In this document: one piece after another, positions 37,331 to 46,903 of the stretch | How the letters are laid out: each line of letters begins with the position of its first letter | Position numbering within the stretch: the stretch's first letter is position 1 | Source: Anaerobutyricum hallii | GTDB taxonomy: Bacteria > Bacillota > Clostridia > Lachnospirales > Lachnospiraceae | NCBI RefSeq assembly: GCF_900209925.1 | Contig: NZ_LT907978.1 | Location: forward strand, 356,001 to 420,000 | DNA length: 64,000 nucleotides | Direction: 5' to 3' | The notes under the pieces: generated by a model | What the model was told of the DNA's origin: nothing | The model's input: only the letters and a program-made list of their open reading frames with translations | Databases searched by the model: none | Program-made: the position numbers and the translations under genes

Positions 37331-38530
37331 ATGTTAAAAGGAAAAACTGTCGTTTTAGGGGTAACTGGAAGTATTGCAGCATATAAAATTGCAAGTCTTG
37401 CAAGTATGCTCGTAAAACAGCACTGCGATGTTCATGTAATTATGACAAAGAACGCAACGAACTTTATCAATCCAATCGCATTCGAGACATTAACAAATAA
37501 TAAATGTCTGGTAGATACATTTGATAGAAACTTTCAGTTTCATGTAGCGCATGTTTCGCTGGCGCAAAAGGCTGATGTGATGATGATCGCACCGGCTTCT
37601 GCTAATATTATTGCGAAACTGGCACATGGGATTGCGGATGATATGTTAAGTACAACAGCTCTGGCCTGTAGTGCAAAGAAGATCATATCTCCAGCGATGA
37701 ATGTCCATATGTTTGAAAATCCAATTGTACAGGACAATTTAAACATATTGAAAAAGTATGATATGGAAGTGGTGGAGCCGGCAGTAGGCTATCTTGCATG
37801 TGGAGATACCGGTGCGGGAAAGATGCCAGACCCGGAAGTTCTATTTGAATATATTCTAAGAGAAATTGCCTGCGAAAAAGATTTAAAAGGTAAGAAGATC
37901 ATGGTAACTGCAGGACCAACACAGGAGGCAATCGATCCGGTACGTTATATCACCAATCATTCCACAGGAAAGATGGGATATGCGATTGCAAAGAGGGCAA
38001 TGCTGCGTGGTGCGGATGTAACACTTATCTCCGGTCCGGTTGCATTAAATCCAGTTCCATTCGTGAAGATGGTTTCCGTAGTTACAGCACAGGATATGTT
38101 TGAAGCAGTGAGTAACAGTTTTTCTGAACAGGATATTCTGATAAAATCGGCGGCAGTCGCAGATTATCGCCCGGCTGTTGTCAGCGATGAGAAGGTAAAA
38201 AAGAAAGATGGCGATATGGCGATCGCTCTTGAACGAACAACCGATATTCTTGGTCATGTGGGAGAGCATAAAAAGCCGGAACAGATTATTTGTGGATTTT
38301 CCATGGAAACACAAAATATGCTTGAAAATTCCCGAAAGAAATTAAAGAAAAAACATCTTGATTTAATCGTAGCGAACAATCTAAAAGAAAAAGGTGCAGG
38401 TTTTGGAACAGACACCAACAGGGTTACACTTATTTCAGAAAAGGAAGAAAAAAGTCTGGAACTTATGTCAAAGGAAGAAGTGGCAGATGAAATTTTAGAC
38501 TATATTCTTCAGATGAATCAGGTGAAATAA
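37331..38530 (+). CDS. coaBC: phosphopantothenoylcysteine decarboxylase/synthetase
   Basis: A 399-residue fusion for two steps of coenzyme A synthesis. N-terminal FMN-dependent decarboxylase (CoaC, ~1-180: GVTGSIAAYK, catalytic His in FQFHVAHVSL, PAMNVHMFENP) and C-terminal synthetase (CoaB, ~185-399: VTAGPTQEAIDPVRYITNHSTGKMG, KKDGD-type region). It completes a pantothenate-to-CoA operon directly after panD. Confidence 0.95.
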   Translation: MLKGKTVVLGVTGSIAAYKIASLASMLVKQHCDVHVIMTKNATNFINPIAFETLTNNKCLVDTFDRNFQFHVAHVSLAQKADVMMIAPASANIIAKLAHGIADDMLSTTALACSAKKIISPAMNVHMFENPIVQDNLNILKKYDMEVVEPAVGYLACGDTGAGKMPDPEVLFEYILREIACEKDLKGKKIMVTAGPTQEAIDPVRYITNHSTGKMGYAIAKRAMLRGADVTLISGPVALNPVPFVKMVSVVTAQDMFEAVSNSFSEQDILIKSAAVADYRPAVVSDEKVKKKDGDMAIALERTTDILGHVGEHKKPEQIICGFSMETQNMLENSRKKLKKKHLDLIVANNLKEKGAGFGTDTNRVTLISEKEEKSLELMSKEEVADEILDYILQMNQVK

Positions 38531-38540
38531 AGAATACACG

Positions 38541-38656
38541 AAATCGAAGAAGATGATTATGTAAAATTGCTTTATAGATTATGTGGCAAATACTCTCTGT
38601 ATTTGTTTCTTATTCTAAAAAGAAAGTATTACATAGTGATTTTCTTCGATTTTTGC
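38541..38656. repeat. long palindrome L after the pantothenate operon (probable terminator)
   Basis: Arms 38541-38564 and 38629-38652 pair with three mismatches; the inside holds a second hairpin (CAAATAC/GTATTTG). The same outer-stem, arm, inner-hairpin plan as the other palindromes, but the core is unlike them. T-rich sequence follows. Confidence 0.7.
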
Positions 38657-38844
38657 TTTTGAGAATATGGAGTAGATATTATATAAAATATTTTCATGTT
38701 CTTGTTAAAGCAATGTTTGCTTTATTGATATAATTTCCATCATATAAGCTTTATGGTTTGTTTTACCTAAAAACTAAAATTTTTATAAAATATTTAAGAA
38801 ATATGGTTTACTTTTTGAAAAGTTGTGTTTTAAAAAACAATTTA

Positions 38845-38853
38845 TGTTATAAT
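38845..38853 (+). promoter_or_regulatory. extended -10 promoter of the orphan response regulator
   Basis: TGT followed by TATAAT (38848-38853); the -35 region is weak. The transcript would begin near 38860, giving a ~170-base leader. The 38657-38844 stretch is AT-rich with nothing else visible. Confidence 0.55.
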
Positions 38854-38878
38854 TACATCAGAAAAATAAATGAAAAGA

Positions 38879-39031
38879 GTATTGTCGGGGAAGGCAGCAT
38901 AATTGGGATTTTCTATTGTCAAAAATTATAGAAGACCACAATACTGTGTGGGCGAAAAGTACTCCTGTTGCAGGCGGACTTTCCTTCACATAAAAGTTAC
39001 AGGGAAGCCAGCAAAGAATGGAGAGGTGTTT
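38879..39031 (+). ncRNA. candidate structured 5' leader of the response regulator gene
   Basis: GTATTGT (38879-38885) pairs with ACAATAC (38938-38944), enclosing an internal hairpin TTCTAT/ATAGAA; a second hairpin with CCTG/CAGG tip and GAAAAGT/ACTTTC base follows near 38956-38985. I do not recognise a known riboswitch consensus. An open frame runs through it but has no ribosome-binding site. Confidence 0.4.
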
Positions 39032-39769
39032 ATGAAGAATGTTTTGATAATAGAGGATGAGCGAACCGTTGCAGAACTGGAAAGGGATTATTTAGAAATC
39101 AATTCTTTGAAAGTATCGATTGAAGAAACAGGTGAAGGGGGATTAAAGAGAATATTAAAGAATGATATTGATCTGGTCATCCTGGATCTGATGCTTCCGG
39201 ATATGGATGGATTTGAAGTTTGCAGAAAGATACGTCGAAGAACAGATATACCGATTCTTATCGTATCTGCGAAGAAAAGTGATATTGATAAGATAAGGGG
39301 ATTGGGTATAGGAGCAGATGATTATATTACGAAGCCATTTAGTCCGAATGAGCTGGTGGCAAGAGTAAAGGCACATTTGAATCGTTACATAAGGCTGACC
39401 AGAAAACGTAGTGATGAAAATGAATATATTGAATATCCTGGCTTGAAGATTGATCGGACTGCCCGTCGGGTTTTTGTTGATGGGGAAGAAAGATGCTTCA
39501 CGACAAAGGAGTTTGATCTACTTACTTATCTTGCTACGCATCCGAATCATGTATTTTCTAAAGACGAGTTATTCAGTGCCGTATGGGGAATGGATTCCAT
39601 GGGTGAGATTGCAACGGTGACAGTTCATATTAAAAAAATACGAAAGAAAACAGAGAATAGTAATGTAAAAACAGGTTATATTGAGACTGTATGGGGGGCA
39701 GGCTATCGCTTTCGTGTTCTGAATGGGAAAGTAGACGAAGAAAAGGAAAGTGTTATTAACGCGATTTGA
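39032..39769 (+). CDS. OmpR-family response regulator (orphan)
   Basis: 245 residues. Receiver domain (VLIIEDERTV, phosphoacceptor Asp in LVILDLMLPDMDG, Lys in DYITKPFSPNEL) and a winged-helix output domain (CFTTKEFDLLTYLATHPNHVFSKDELFSAVWG, TVHIKKIRKKTE, TVWGAGYRF). Start at 39032 after GAGAGGTG. No histidine kinase is adjacent, so its partner is elsewhere; the C-terminal tail beyond the winged helix is short and acidic. Confidence 0.92.
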   Translation: MKNVLIIEDERTVAELERDYLEINSLKVSIEETGEGGLKRILKNDIDLVILDLMLPDMDGFEVCRKIRRRTDIPILIVSAKKSDIDKIRGLGIGADDYITKPFSPNELVARVKAHLNRYIRLTRKRSDENEYIEYPGLKIDRTARRVFVDGEERCFTTKEFDLLTYLATHPNHVFSKDELFSAVWGMDSMGEIATVTVHIKKIRKKTENSNVKTGYIETVWGAGYRFRVLNGKVDEEKESVINAI

Positions 39770-39839
39770 TTTTGATGTTTTAAATAGGTATAATAAGAAG
39801 GACAAAAAGACAGAAAGAAAAGAGGAGTAATGGAAAAAC

Positions 39840-40553
39840 ATGGTAAAGAAAAAGAGAGTTCCGATTATATTTGAAGATGATGCGATTATCGTATGCGAGA
39901 AACCTGCCGGTATGCCGGTACAGAGCGATCATACAAGAGATCTGGATGTCCTTACCACATTAAAACACCATATTTTTGAAGAACAGGCAGGCGAAGAAGA
40001 ACCTTACCTTACTGTTGTACATCGCTTAGATAGACCAGTAGGAGGATTGATGGTTCTTGCTAAGACCAAAGAGGCGGCAGCAAGTTTAAGTAAACAGATT
40101 CAAGAGTTTGAATTTGAAAAAAATTATCAGGCAGTGGTGTGCGGTAATCTTAAAGAAGATTTTGGAACTTTTGAAGATTATCTTTTAAAAAATGGAAAAA
40201 CGAATAAGACAGAAGTTGTAAAAGCAGGAACTCCTGATGCAAAGAAGGCAGAACTTGATTATGAATTGATTGACTGTATTGAGACCAAAGAAGGTATACT
40301 CACATGGGTGCTTGTTATTCTTCACACAGGCCGTCATCATCAGATTCGAGTACAGTTTGCTTCTCGTGGACTGGGGCTTTATGGTGATACAAAGTATAAT
40401 CCGGCTTTCCAGAAAACGAAGAAGAAGTATACAGAGATTGGATTATACTCTACAAGATTATCCTTCCTTCATCCGGTTACGGGAGAAAGAATGACATTTA
40501 AGACAGAACCATGTGGAGAAGCGTTTGAAAAGATGGATGTGGAGGCTTTTTAA
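39840..40553 (+). CDS. RluA-family pseudouridine synthase
   Basis: 237 residues. Catalytic aspartate in the motif VVHRLDRPVGGLM; N-terminal PIIFEDDAIIVCEKPAGMPVQ; ILHTGRHHQIRVQFASRGLGLYGDTKY. No N-terminal S4 domain, so it resembles the short RluA/TruC type. RNA target cannot be told from sequence. An ATG ten bases upstream is out of frame; AGAGGAG serves ATG 39840. Confidence 0.93.
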   Translation: MVKKKRVPIIFEDDAIIVCEKPAGMPVQSDHTRDLDVLTTLKHHIFEEQAGEEEPYLTVVHRLDRPVGGLMVLAKTKEAAASLSKQIQEFEFEKNYQAVVCGNLKEDFGTFEDYLLKNGKTNKTEVVKAGTPDAKKAELDYELIDCIETKEGILTWVLVILHTGRHHQIRVQFASRGLGLYGDTKYNPAFQKTKKKYTEIGLYSTRLSFLHPVTGERMTFKTEPCGEAFEKMDVEAF

Positions 40554-40565
40554 GTCTCCATATTC

Positions 40566-40594
40566 TTGACAAATCAGAGGACTTATTTTACAAT
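40566..40594 (+). promoter_or_regulatory. promoter of proS
   Basis: TTGACA (40566-40571), 17-base spacer, TACAAT (40589-40594). The ~100-base leader contains one hairpin (GGATTGTTGC near 40615 with GCAGCAATCC) but no T-box elements. Confidence 0.75.
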
Positions 40595-40702
40595 AAAAAA
40601 CAGACTGACAGCGTGGATTGTTGCGGAAATTTAAGCAGCAATCCTTTATATTTGCCTGAGGTATTCAGCAGGTATTCCAGGTATTCATAGAAAGGAAATA
40701 TT

Positions 40703-42139
40703 ATGGCTAAGGAAAAGAAGCTTGTAGAAGCAATTACACCAATGGATAAAGATTTTGCCCAGTGGTATACAGACGTAGTAACAAAGGCAGAGTTAATCTC
40801 TTATTCTAACGTAAGAGGATGTATGATCATTCGTCCAAGAGGATATGCAATCTGGGAGAATATTCAGAAGCAGTTAGATGCAAGATTTAAAGAAACAGGA
40901 GTAGATAATGTATATCTTCCAATGTTAATTCCTGAGAGCCTTTTACAGAAAGAAAAAGATCATGTAGAAGGTTTTGCACCAGAGGTAGCCTGGGTAACTC
41001 ATGGCGGAGAAGAGAAACTTTCCGAAAGACTTTGCATACGTCCTACATCAGAAACTTTATTCTGTGATCATGTAAAGGACATCGTTCATTCTTATCGCGA
41101 CCTTCCAGTTGTATACAATCAGTGGTGTTCCGTACTTCGTTGGGAAAAGACTACTCGTCCATTCCTTCGTTCTTCTGAATTCTTATGGCAGGAAGGACAT
41201 ACTTTCCATGCAACAGCAGAAGAAGCAAAAGAAAGAACAGAGCAGATGCTTAATGTATATGCAGATTTCTGTGAGAACGTTTTAGCGATTCCATTAGTAA
41301 AAGGAAAAAAGACAGACAAAGAAAAATTTGCAGGTGCAGAAGCTACTTATACAATTGAAGCATTAATGCATGATTGTAAAGCTTTACAGTCCGGTACAAG
41401 CCATAACTTCGGTAACGGATTCGCAAAAGCATTTGGCATTGAATATACAAATAAAGAGAATAAGCTTTCTCCTGTATATGAGACATCCTGGGGAATGTCT
41501 ACACGTATTATTGGTGCGATCATCATGGTACATGGAGATGACAGCGGACTTGTATTACCTCCAAGAATCGCTCCGGTACAGACAATGATCATCCCAATTC
41601 AGCAGAAAAAAGAAGGTGTATTAGACAAGGCATTTGAAATTCGTGATATGCTCAAGTCCAACTTCTCTGTAAAAGTAGATGATTCCGATAAATCTCCGGG
41701 ATGGAAGTTCAGCGAACAGGAAATCCAGGGAATTCCTACACGTATCGAAATTGGACCTAAGGACATCGAAAAAGGTCAGGCAGTTATCGTTCGTCGTGAT
41801 ACAAGAGAAAAGATTGTCACACCAATCGAAAAGATTGAAGAAACTTTAGCAGAAGTTCTTGAGACAATGCAGAATGATATGTATAACAAGGCAAAAGCAC
41901 ATCTTGAGAAGAATACACACATCGCACATAACTGGGAAGAATTTAATGATATCCTTGAGAATCAGCAGGGATTCATCCGCGCAATGTGGTGTGGAGAAAG
42001 AGAATGTGAAGAAGCCATCAAAGACGAGAATGGTGCAACAACACGTTGTATCCCATTTGTACAGGCAAAACATTCTGATGTATGTGTACATTGCGGAAAA
42101 CCAGCAAAATGTGAAGTATACTTTGGAAAAGCATACTAA
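40703..42139 (+). CDS. proS: prolyl-tRNA synthetase (archaeal/eukaryotic type)
   Basis: A 478-residue class II aminoacyl-tRNA synthetase. Motif 2 ([29 protein letters not shown]), motif 3 ([31 protein letters not shown]), the anticodon-binding domain and a C-terminal zinc-binding-like tail with cysteines (CGERECEE..., [18 protein letters not shown]) mark the archaeal-type ProS without an editing insertion. This form is common in Lachnospiraceae. Confidence 0.96.
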   Translation: MAKEKKLVEAITPMDKDFAQWYTDVVTKAELISYSNVRGCMIIRPRGYAIWENIQKQLDARFKETGVDNVYLPMLIPESLLQKEKDHVEGFAPEVAWVTHGGEEKLSERLCIRPTSETLFCDHVKDIVHSYRDLPVVYNQWCSVLRWEKTTRPFLRSSEFLWQEGHTFHATAEEAKERTEQMLNVYADFCENVLAIPLVKGKKTDKEKFAGAEATYTIEALMHDCKALQSGTSHNFGNGFAKAFGIEYTNKENKLSPVYETSWGMSTRIIGAIIMVHGDDSGLVLPPRIAPVQTMIIPIQQKKEGVLDKAFEIRDMLKSNFSVKVDDSDKSPGWKFSEQEIQGIPTRIEIGPKDIEKGQAVIVRRDTREKIVTPIEKIEETLAEVLETMQNDMYNKAKAHLEKNTHIAHNWEEFNDILENQQGFIRAMWCGERECEEAIKDENGATTRCIPFVQAKHSDVCVHCGKPAKCEVYFGKAY

Positions 42140-42162
42140 ATACTAATTTGTAGATTTTGTGT

Positions 42163-42284
42163 AGACGAAAAAAGAAATAATGCCCTATCCCATCTGCTCT
42201 GTAGTCGCTGTGTTTAAAATGCTTATTCGCATCTTAAACACGCTCCGAAGCCGCATCTGGGATAGGGCATTATTTCTTTTTTCT
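42163..42284. repeat. family-1 long palindrome, copy B (probable bidirectional terminator)
   Basis: Outer stem 42173-42192 pairs perfectly with 42258-42277 (variable segment TGCCCT/AGGGCA), bounded by GACGAAAAA and TTTTTTCTG. The core is in the opposite orientation to copy A. Located just after proS, which converges on pgm. Confidence 0.9.
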
Positions 42285-42430
42285 GACTATCCTAAATCCA
42301 CAGTTGGTGAGAATGGGGGATTAAATACTAATTTGAGGGAGAGGGGAATACTCAGAAGGCTATGGTTTTATTTGGAATAAAAATATCCAGAAGGGAATAT
42401 CTTCTCCTGAACAATTGTAGTTAATCTTCT

Positions 42431-42468
42431 AAAGAAAAAAGAATACTTATAACTATTCTTTTTTCTTT
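42431..42468. terminator. simple hairpin: the core-less version of palindrome H
   Basis: AAAGAAAAAAGAATA pairs with TATTCTTTTTTCTTT around a short loop. From 42424 to ~42535 the sequence matches, inverted, the flanks of the palindrome at 59.2 kb, but the ~125-base insert present there is absent. The stretch 42285-42870 otherwise contains only repeat-flank sequence (AAATACTAATTT modules) and AT-rich DNA; a 106-codon open frame there has no gene-like features. Confidence 0.7.
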
Positions 42469-42870
42469 ATCATAGTTTTCTTACAATTCAGCATAAAATT
42501 TTATTTCAGCGGCTGTCTGGCTTTGATAACAAATAGCAAATTAGTGATTTATGTTGGAAAGAGAAGGGGATTCTCCAGAAGATAATGATTTTTAATTAAA
42601 GAACTATTTTGCCACAAGAAAATAGCAAGGGATACCGACAAAAGAAATAGAAATCCTTATATAAATCTCAGTTTCTTCAGAAGTCTATGATTTTCATTAG
42701 AATGAACATCTCCAAAGGGGATACTTTCTTACTCGATTGTATAAAAATTATATTTATCTATTCCTACCTTATGGGGAATTTCTCTCTGGTTAACTCTCAT
42801 AGCCTTCTGGGCAATCCCCTTATTCATCCTCAAATCCAAATACTAATTTCCATCTGGAGCCAAAGAACAG

Positions 42871-42988
42871 AAAACCAGAAATTTAATGTAGAAGAAAAAG
42901 TGATGTCGGAGCCAGTAAAAATGCCGAACAGGCATTTTCTACGCCGCGACTATCTTCACTTTTTCTTCTACATTAAATTTCTGGTTTT
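42871..42988. repeat. family-2 long palindrome, copy I
   Basis: A perfect 33-bp outer stem (42871-42903 with 42956-42988) encloses a 52-base core containing GTAAAAATGCCGA and AGGCATTTTCTACGC. The core recurs at 57.1 kb inside an unrelated 32-bp stem. The left flank CATCTGGAGCC is a version of the module flanking family-1 copies. It abuts the 3' end of pgm. Confidence 0.9.
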
Positions 42989-43008
42989 CGTTTCTTTAAT
43001 CCATTAAA

Positions 43009-44691
43009 TTATTTAAACAGCGGAGCTAATGCAGCAGCTAATTCATCTTTGATTGCCTGAGCTTCTGCAAGATCCTTTCCAAGTGTGGTGAAGTAGGTCT
43101 TAATCTTAGGTTCTGTACCAGATGGACGAACAACAACAGTTGCGCCGTTATCGAGTCCATATGTCAGTACGTTAGCAGATGGAAGACCGGTAGCTTCTGT
43201 GTTCTTGTAATCTGTTACACTGACAACCTTTCTTTCTCCGATTGCTGCAGGTGGGTTGTCACGAAGTTCCTGCATGATGCCAGCCATCTTATCCATACCT
43301 GTAAGTCCAGGGAATTCGAAGCTGTCTACAACATTTAAGTAACGGCCGTATTCTGCATAAATCTCTTCCAGTCTCTGTTTTAAAGAGCTTCCGATACTTC
43401 TGTAGTAAGCAGCCATCTCACAGATGAGCATGGAGCTGATTACAGCATCTTTATCACGAACGTAAGGTCCTGCTAAGTAACCATAACTCTCTTCAAATCC
43501 AAAGATGAATCGGTCTACTTCTCCGGCAGCTTCTAAGGAAGCAATCTGGTCACCGATCCACTTAAATCCTGTAAGTACATTTCTCATCTCTACGCCATAA
43601 TGAGAAGCAACGGCTTCTGCAAGTGGTGTGGAAACGATTGACTTCACTGCAACAGCCTTTTCAGGGAGTGTACCTAATTCCTTACGTCCTGCACATATGT
43701 AATCAAGAAGCAGAACACCCATCTCATTACCTGATACAAGTTCATAAGAGCCGTCAGGACACTTCATGGCAATGCCGACACGATCAGCATCAGGATCGGT
43801 AGCGAGCATCAGGTCTGCATCGGATTCTTTTGCAAGTTCAAGACCGAGTTTTAAGGCTTCAAAAATCTCCGGATTAGGATAGCTGCATGTTGTAAAATAT
43901 CCGTTAGGATATTCCTGTTCAGGAACGATAGTGATATCTGTGATACCAATGTCATTTAAAACTCTTGTTACAGGAACAAGACCGGAACCGTTCAGTGGGC
44001 TGTATACCAGCTTAAGACCGGCAGTCTTACAAAGACCTGGACGAACCTGACGTGCTTCGATAGCTTCATAGAATGCGTTCTTACAATCATCTCCTACAAA
44101 GCGGATGAGTCCCTGCTCAACACCTTCTGCAAAAGAAATGTATTTTGCCCCGTTAAGAACATCAGTCTTCTGAATCTCTTCGTATACGATAGCAGCCGCA
44201 TCATCAGTCATCTGGCATCCGTCAGGACCATAAGCCTTATAACCGTTATACTTAGCCGGGTTATGAGATGCAGTAACCATGATACCTGCATTACACTCAT
44301 AATAGCGTGTAGCAAAAGAAAGTGCAGGAACTGGCATCAATGCATCATAGATACGAACCTTAATTCCGTTAGCGGCGAGAACGGCAGCAGCAGTTTTGGC
44401 AAAAACATCACTTTTAATACGGCTGTCGTAGCTGATGGCAACTGTCTGGTTACCACCCTGTGTCTTTACCCAGTTGGCGAGACCCTGTGTAGCCTGACGT
44501 ACTACATAGATGTTCATACGGTTAGTTCCGGCGCCAAGAACACCTCGAAGGCCGGCAGTTCCAAACTTCAGTGCAACTGCAAAACGGTCTTTAATCTCGT
44601 CATCATTTCCCTCGATGCCGGCAAGCTCAGGATGAAGATCACTATCTTCAAGGTCAGCAGCAAGCCAGCGTTTGTACTCGTCTAAATACAT
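43009..44691 (-). CDS. pgm: phosphoglucomutase/phosphomannomutase (long form)
   Basis: A 560-residue alpha-D-phosphohexomutase. Catalytic phosphoserine loop TASHNPAKYNGYKAYG, metal loop ATDPDADRVG, sugar-binding GFEESYG and phosphate-binding RPSGTEPKIK are all present. Converts glucose 1-phosphate to glucose 6-phosphate, linking maltodextrin breakdown to glycolysis. Length matches the PgcA-type of Firmicutes. Minus strand, own promoter at 44752. Confidence 0.94.
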   Translation of the reverse strand: MYLDEYKRWLAADLEDSDLHPELAGIEGNDDEIKDRFAVALKFGTAGLRGVLGAGTNRMNIYVVRQATQGLANWVKTQGGNQTVAISYDSRIKSDVFAKTAAAVLAANGIKVRIYDALMPVPALSFATRYYECNAGIMVTASHNPAKYNGYKAYGPDGCQMTDDAAAIVYEEIQKTDVLNGAKYISFAEGVEQGLIRFVGDDCKNAFYEAIEARQVRPGLCKTAGLKLVYSPLNGSGLVPVTRVLNDIGITDITIVPEQEYPNGYFTTCSYPNPEIFEALKLGLELAKESDADLMLATDPDADRVGIAMKCPDGSYELVSGNEMGVLLLDYICAGRKELGTLPEKAVAVKSIVSTPLAEAVASHYGVEMRNVLTGFKWIGDQIASLEAAGEVDRFIFGFEESYGYLAGPYVRDKDAVISSMLICEMAAYYRSIGSSLKQRLEEIYAEYGRYLNVVDSFEFPGLTGMDKMAGIMQELRDNPPAAIGERKVVSVTDYKNTEATGLPSANVLTYGLDNGATVVVRPSGTEPKIKTYFTTLGKDLAEAQAIKDELAAALAPLFK

Positions 44692-44751
44692 GTTGTAACT
44701 CCTTCCAATGTTAAATGTTAGTGCTTTATAAAAGCTTATTTTATGTATCTA

Positions 44752-44780
44752 ATTTTACCATAACAGGTACTATTTATCAA
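44752..44780 (-). promoter_or_regulatory. promoter of pgm
   Basis: On the minus strand TTGATA (44775-44780), 17-base spacer, TAAAAT (44752-44757), about 60 bases before the start codon. Confidence 0.65.
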
Positions 44781-44974
44781 GGTGAAATTATGTATACTTT
44801 TGGAAAAGAAAACGAAACATGACAGGTAAGAAAGAGAAAATACATCTCTTGTTTTAATTATCGTTAAAATTAAAAAATAGTTCACAAAGATAAGTATTTC
44901 TGTGGTATTATATAAAATACGTGGCATTTGTGGTATCACAGGAGTCATAATTTAAGAAAAGAAAGGGAGAAGCC

Positions 44975-45146
44975 TTCTTAATTTAAATTTATATTTATAT
45001 TTAAATTTATAGGATAGAATTCTACAAGCTGATAAGATAAGCGAAGAAGAGAGACATAAAGACAGACATTAATATAGAGAAGAATGTCGAGGCATTCTTG
45101 AATTTATCCTATGTAATTATAGTAATTATAGAATGTAATTATAGAA
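44975..45146. repeat. AT-rich short repeats between pgm and the parvulin gene
   Basis: An alternating TTTAAATTTATA block lies at ~44981-45012, a small hairpin AGAATG/CATTCT at 45081-45097, and three tandem copies of TAATTATAG at ~45113-45144 before the parvulin start. No function is apparent. Confidence 0.5.
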
Positions 45147-45158
45147 GGCAGATTAACT

Positions 45159-45905
45159 ATGGCAGAAAAAATTATTGCAGTTTCCGCAGGAAGAGAAATC
45201 ACAGAAACAGAATTTAACGAATTTTTAAGCAAGCTTCCAGAACAGCAGCAGGCTTATGTAGCAACAGAAGAAGGAAGAAAGCAGGCTTTAACTCAGTATG
45301 CAAACTACTTCTTATTTGAGAAACTCGGATATGACAAGAAGTATGATCAGGATGAAGCTTTTATTGCTACAATGGAAGCTGTGAAGAGAGAACTTTTAGG
45401 TCAGTATGCGTTAACTCAGGAGATTAAAGATATCCAGGCAACACAGGAAGAGTGTGAGGCATATTATAACGAGCATAAAGCAATGTTCGTAAAAGAAGCA
45501 AAGGCTACAGCAAAGCACATTCTTACAGAAACAGAAGAAGAAAGTAAGAAAGTATTAGAAGAAATCGAAAGTGGTGCTAAGACATTTGAAGATGCTGCAA
45601 AGGAATATTCCAAATGCCCATCAAAAGCACAGGGCGGAAGTCTTGGAACATTTGGACGCGGACAGATGGTAAAAGAGTTTGATGAAGCGGTATTTACTGC
45701 AGAAGTTGGTAAGATCATCGGACCGGTAAAGACAGACTTCGGTTATCATTTAATCTGTGTAGATGAGCTGACAGGTGGAGAACAGTCTGAATTTGCAGAA
45801 GTATACCCACAGATTATGCAGCAGCTTACAACAGAGGCACAGAACAAGAAGTATATGGAAGTACGCCAGGCAATGATTGAAAAATACGGTCTTGAATTCA
45901 AATGA
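45159..45905 (+). CDS. cytoplasmic parvulin-type peptidyl-prolyl isomerase
   Basis: 248 residues. The PpiC-type rotamase domain covers about residues 120-220 (ATAKHILTETEEESKKVLEEI, GGSLGTFGRGQMVKEFDEAVF, GPVKTDFGYHLICVDE), with a helical N-terminal region similar to the SurA/PrsA chaperone part. There is no signal peptide or lipobox, so unlike PrsA it should act in the cytosol. Confidence 0.9.
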   Translation: MAEKIIAVSAGREITETEFNEFLSKLPEQQQAYVATEEGRKQALTQYANYFLFEKLGYDKKYDQDEAFIATMEAVKRELLGQYALTQEIKDIQATQEECEAYYNEHKAMFVKEAKATAKHILTETEEESKKVLEEIESGAKTFEDAAKEYSKCPSKAQGGSLGTFGRGQMVKEFDEAVFTAEVGKIIGPVKTDFGYHLICVDELTGGEQSEFAEVYPQIMQQLTTEAQNKKYMEVRQAMIEKYGLEFK

Positions 45906-45920
45906 TGTTAGGGTTATAAT
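45892..45920 (+). promoter_or_regulatory. promoter of fba
   Basis: TTGAAT (45892-45897), a 17-base spacer and TATAAT (45915-45920), overlapping the end of the parvulin gene. Confidence 0.7.
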
Positions 45921-46001
45921 AAGTTCGTATAACTTAGGGCGATGCGACCACACATCGACAACTGCACAAGCAGATATTTATATTTATGGAGGTTAATAAT
46001 T

Positions 46002-46871
46002 ATGGCATTAGTATCAGCAAAAGAGATGCTTCAGAAAGCAAAAGCAGGACATTATGCAGTAGGACAGTTCAATATCAATAACCTTGAGTGGACAAAAACA
46101 ATCCTGTTAACAGCAGAAGAATGTAAATCCCCAGTTATTTTAGGTGTATCCGAAGGTGCGGGCAAATACATGGCAGGATACAAAACTGTTGTAGGTATGG
46201 TAAACGGAATGTTAGAAGAGTTAAACATTACAGTACCTGTAGCACTTCATCTTGATCATGGTTCATATGAAGGAGCTAAGAAGTGTATTGAAGCTGGATT
46301 CTCCAGTATCATGTTTGACGGTTCTCATCTTCCATTTGAAGAGAACGTAGAGAAGACAAAAGAATTAGTAGCAATCTGTAACGAAAAAGGAATGTCTCTC
46401 GAAGCAGAAGTTGGTTCTATCGGTGGAGAAGAAGATGGTGTTGTAGGAATGGGCGAATGTGCAGATCCTCAGGAATGTAAAGCCATCGCTGACCTTGGTG
46501 TAACAATGTTAGCAGCAGGTATCGGTAACATCCATGGTAAGTACCCTGCAAACTGGGCTGGATTACAGTTTGATGTATTAGATGATATTCAGAAGTTAAC
46601 AGGAGAAATGCCTCTCGTATTACACGGTGGTACAGGAATTCCTGAAGATATGATCAAAAAAGCAATCTCTCTTGGTGTTTCTAAGATCAATGTAAACACA
46701 GAGTGTCAGATCGCTTTCGCAGAAGCTACACGTAAATATATCGAAGCAGGTAAAGACTTAGAAGGAAAAGGATTTGACCCTCGTAAGTTATTAGCTCCTG
46801 GTGCAGAAGCAATCAAAGCTACTGTAAAAGAAAAGATGGGAATCTTCGGTTCTATCGGAAAAGCTGAATAA
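46002..46871 (+). CDS. fba: class II fructose-bisphosphate aldolase
   Basis: A 289-residue zinc-dependent aldolase. Metal and substrate motifs: ALHLDHGSYEGAKKCIEAGFSSIMFDGSHLPFEENV, EAEVGSIGGEEDG, GIGNIHGKYP, LVLHGGTGIPEDMIKKAI and KINVNTECQ. ATG 46002 follows GGAGG; the open frame extends upstream without a good start. With PfkA it covers the upper glycolytic steps in this window. Followed by two long palindromes. Confidence 0.96.
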   Translation: MALVSAKEMLQKAKAGHYAVGQFNINNLEWTKTILLTAEECKSPVILGVSEGAGKYMAGYKTVVGMVNGMLEELNITVPVALHLDHGSYEGAKKCIEAGFSSIMFDGSHLPFEENVEKTKELVAICNEKGMSLEAEVGSIGGEEDGVVGMGECADPQECKAIADLGVTMLAAGIGNIHGKYPANWAGLQFDVLDDIQKLTGEMPLVLHGGTGIPEDMIKKAISLGVSKINVNTECQIAFAEATRKYIEAGKDLEGKGFDPRKLLAPGAEAIKATVKEKMGIFGSIGKAE

Positions 46872-46903
46872 TTAAATAGGAATTTTCTATAGACAAGGGA
46901 TAC

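Noticed and set aside
40595-40702. T-box riboswitch before proS
   Set aside because: The leader is only about 100 bases with one hairpin; no specifier loop, T-box sequence or terminator/antiterminator pair.
42687-43007. 106-codon open frame before pgm
   Set aside because: No ribosome-binding site, composition like the surrounding non-coding repeats, and it runs through palindrome I.
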